NCBI GenBank assembly: GCA_023392535.1 | Contig: JAEVYY010000015.1 | Span: forward strand, 1 to 64,000 | DNA from: Bacillota bacterium | GTDB lineage: Bacteria; Bacillota; Clostridia; Lachnospirales; Lachnospiraceae | Reading direction: 5' to 3' | Length of the DNA: 64,000 bases | Shown here: in pieces, positions 61,960 through 64,000 of the stretch | Layout of the letters: each line of letters starts with the position of its first letter | Numbering within the stretch: the first letter of the stretch is position 1 | Position numbers and translations under genes: made by a program | Notes under the pieces: generated by a model | What the model was told of the DNA's origin: nothing | The model's database searches: none | What the model saw: only the letters and a program-made list of their open reading frames with translations

Positions 61960-63483
61960 ATGAATAATGTATTGGAGTATTTGGAAAACTCATCTGCTAA
62001 GTATGCAGATGCTATAGCATTTGCAGATCTTAATACGAATATTACATTTAAGGAGTTGAAAGAAAAGGCACAAAAAATAGGCAGTTTTTTGTCAACATCT
62101 ATGTTACCTAGTTCACCGATTCCTATTTTTGCAGAGAAACAGGTAAGCACAATTTATGCACTATTGGGAATTGTGTATGCAGGTTCTTTTTACAGTTTGA
62201 TTGATACGAAACATCCTGCTAATAGAATTAAACAAATTTTAGAAATTCTTCAAGCAGATGTTATTCTTGTAGATAGAAGAAGTAAACGTGTATTTGACAA
62301 ACTTAATATAGATATCAAAATTTTAATAATTGAAGATATTGTGGAAGAAACAAATATATTATTTGAAAAGTTAAAGAGTATTAAAAAAAATATGATAGAT
62401 ACAGATCCTTTATATGTAAATTTTACTTCAGGATCAACAGGTATTCCCAAAGGTGTTGTGGTATCGCATAGATCAGTTATTGATTTCATTAATTATTTCA
62501 CTGATATATTTGGCATTACAGAAAAAGACATAATTGGCAATCAAGCGCCTTTGGATTTTGATGTTTCTGTCAAAGATATTTATTCGGGGTTAATGGTTGG
62601 GGCACAAGTGTGTTTAATACCTCAATCATTTTTTTCCTTTCCTAATAAGTTAGTTTCTTTTTTGGATACTTATAAAGTAACTACTCTTATATGGGCTGCG
62701 TCTGCATTGTGCGTGGTCACTACTATGAAGGCATTAGATGTATTACGTCCGGGATATCTGAATAAAATAATGTTTAGTGGAGAAGTAATGCCAATGAAAC
62801 ATTTCAATATTTGGAAAAATTATTATCCGGATGCATTGTTTGTTAATCTATATGGTCCAACTGAAATTACTTGTAATTGCACATATTATATTGTGGATAA
62901 AGAATTTACAGAAGGTGAGTATTTACCAATCGGTAAAGCATTTCCAAATGAAAAAGTGTTTTTGTTGGATGATAAGAATCATTTAGTTGAGACAGATCAA
63001 AAGGAAGGTGAGATATGCGTAACTGGTACTGCGCTTGCACTTGGATACTATAATATGCCGGACAAGACAGAGGAGGTATTTTGCCAGAATCCATTGAATA
63101 AATGTATACGTGAATTGATTTATCGTACTGGAGATATAGGAGAATACCGGAATGGAGAACTCTATTATATAGGTAGAAAAGATTTTCAAATTAAACACAT
63201 GGGTCATAGAATTGAGTTAAATGAAGTTGTTATTGCTATCAATACCGTGGAAGAGGTACAACAATCAATCTGTATTTATGATAGTAAGAATAGTAAAATA
63301 ATAGCGTTTATTTGTGGAAATACAGAACCTAAAAAAGTGATGGAAGAAATAAGATTTAAAATTCCCAAATATATGTGGCCATCGGAAATTATTATTGTAG
63401 GAAGAATGCCACTTACTAAAAATGGTAAGGTAGATAGAAAATTATTATTTGAGAAATATCTAAAAGAGGTAAAGAATGAATAA
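61960..63483 (+). CDS. AMP-forming acid/amino-acid adenylating enzyme (DltA/NRPS A-domain-like)
   Basis: The 507-residue ANL protein has the A3 loop YVNFTSGSTGIPKGV, LYGPTEITC, YRTGDIG and NGKVDRKLL with the catalytic Lys. It would activate an amino or hydroxy acid as AMP ester and load it on the adjacent carrier protein. GTG 61951 is also possible; AGGTG at 61949-61953 favours ATG 61960. The following gene overlaps it by 8 bases. Its substrate pocket cannot be read reliably by eye. Confidence 0.85.
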   Translation: MNNVLEYLENSSAKYADAIAFADLNTNITFKELKEKAQKIGSFLSTSMLPSSPIPIFAEKQVSTIYALLGIVYAGSFYSLIDTKHPANRIKQILEILQADVILVDRRSKRVFDKLNIDIKILIIEDIVEETNILFEKLKSIKKNMIDTDPLYVNFTSGSTGIPKGVVVSHRSVIDFINYFTDIFGITEKDIIGNQAPLDFDVSVKDIYSGLMVGAQVCLIPQSFFSFPNKLVSFLDTYKVTTLIWAASALCVVTTMKALDVLRPGYLNKIMFSGEVMPMKHFNIWKNYYPDALFVNLYGPTEITCNCTYYIVDKEFTEGEYLPIGKAFPNEKVFLLDDKNHLVETDQKEGEICVTGTALALGYYNMPDKTEEVFCQNPLNKCIRELIYRTGDIGEYRNGELYYIGRKDFQIKHMGHRIELNEVVIAINTVEEVQQSICIYDSKNSKIIAFICGNTEPKKVMEEIRFKIPKYMWPSEIIIVGRMPLTKNGKVDRKLLFEKYLKEVKNE

Positions 63484-64000
63484 AAATGTAATATCTCAAT
63501 ATATAAAAGAGAATCAAATCAGTTCGCCTTGCTATATATTTGATATAGAGCAATTATTGAATCGTGTTAGTCATATAAAAGGAATATTAGGTAATAAAGC
63601 GTCGCTATGTTATGCAATAAAGGCAAATACTTTTCTTGTTCCATACATGGACAAAGTGATTGAAAAATATGAAGTTTGTTCTGTAGGAGAACTGGAGATA
63701 TGCCATGAGAAGAATATCAATATGAACAAGGTCGTATTCTCTGGGATAAATAAGTCAGATGAGGAAATCGGAAAGGCTCTGGCGTATGGTGTTTCTGTTA
63801 TAACGATTGAATCAGAAAATCAATTCTATAGTACAACAAGACAGGCGAGGGCTATTGGAAGATGCGTAAATGTGCTATTGAGAATTTCAAACGGAGCACA
63901 GTTTGGAATGGAAGAAACGATTATTAAAGAAATTGTAAGAACTAGAGATAACTATCCATATATTCATATATCGGGAATACAATATTTTACAGGGACACAA
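63476..64000 (+). CDS. PLP-dependent group IV decarboxylase (LysA/ODC fold), 3' end outside window
   Basis: Open from ATG 63476 to the right edge (175 codons). It has SSPCYIFDIEQLLNRV and CYAIKANT, where K49 is the PLP lysine of the alanine-racemase fold, followed by EVCSVGELEI and IHISGIQYFTGTQ, as in diaminopimelate and ornithine decarboxylases. After a carrier protein and ligase it recalls BtrK of butirosin synthesis, which decarboxylates glutamyl bound to a carrier. It overlaps the ligase gene by 8 bases, and AAAGAGG lies upstream. Confidence 0.8.
   Translation, partial: MNKNVISQYIKENQISSPCYIFDIEQLLNRVSHIKGILGNKASLCYAIKANTFLVPYMDKVIEKYEVCSVGELEICHEKNINMNKVVFSGINKSDEEIGKALAYGVSVITIESENQFYSTTRQARAIGRCVNVLLRISNGAQFGMEETIIKEIVRTRDNYPYIHISGIQYFTGTQ

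Noticed and set aside
1..64000. CRISPR arrays, tRNA or rRNA genes, insertion-sequence transposases, integrases, replication origins
   Set aside because: None seen: no regularly spaced short repeats, no transposase or recombinase reading frames, no cloverleaf-like or rRNA sequence noticed by eye.

Overview
The window is one long surface-glycan (capsule or cell-wall polysaccharide) biosynthesis region from a low-GC, Gram-positive anaerobe. Strong purine-rich ribosome binding sites, some TTG and GTG starts, A+T-rich codon use and the protein families suggest a Clostridia/Lachnospiraceae-like Firmicute. This is an inference: there is no rRNA, tRNA or other taxonomic marker here. About 57 genes are packed with small gaps or 4-base overlaps. 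All run on the plus strand except one glycosyltransferase (19414-20550). Both edges cut a gene.

Layout. 1-7448: the end of an ABC flippase, then a six-gene glycosyltransferase/polymerase cassette (862-7368) lying between two direct copies of an ~80 bp repeat; the left copy is also one arm of a 270 bp palindromic element. 7449-19403: an initiating sugar-phosphate transferase (WbaP type), membrane and soluble glycosyltransferases, a radical SAM enzyme, a sialyltransferase-like protein, a complete ABC flippase and a large membrane protein. 19414-20550: the lone minus-strand glycosyltransferase, with divergent promoters between it and the next gene. 20728-27499: an amino-sugar module (aminotransferase, GNAT, acyltransferase, LegB, CBS-nucleotidyltransferase). 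27515-34018: RfbH, a DRE-TIM aldolase with an extra domain, a HAD phosphatase, a thiamine-diphosphate enzyme and a reductase. Together with rfbF and rfbG at 58701-60559 these look like a route to a CDP-linked branched 3,6-dideoxyhexose. 34040-51136: more glycosyltransferases, an ABC-2 exporter with a Wzt-type ATPase, an acyltransferase pseudogene and a flavoprotein. 51190-54828: a compact five-gene module that looks like a new CMP-ulosonic-acid pathway. 54915-60559: an acyltransferase, two cytidylyltransferase paralogues, two membrane proteins and CDP-glucose dehydratase. 60672-64000: an acyl-carrier-protein module with a PLP decarboxylase for loading, and perhaps decarboxylating, an amino acid destined for a sugar.

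How it works together. Nucleotide-sugar genes make unusual donors: a CDP-branched dideoxysugar, an NDP-amino-dideoxysugar and a CMP-ulosonate. WbaP starts a repeat unit on undecaprenyl phosphate, GT1/2/4/11/17-type enzymes extend it in the cytoplasm, an ABC flippase moves it out, the Wzy-like protein polymerises it, and several GT-C membrane enzymes decorate it outside. A separate Wzm/Wzt-like exporter suggests that a second polymer, or a second export route, is encoded in the same region.

The two most interesting systems are the five-gene ulosonic-acid module (51190-54828) and the aldolase/phosphatase/TPP branched-sugar module (27515-34018). Both are inferred from domain content and gene order; neither product can be proven from sequence alone.
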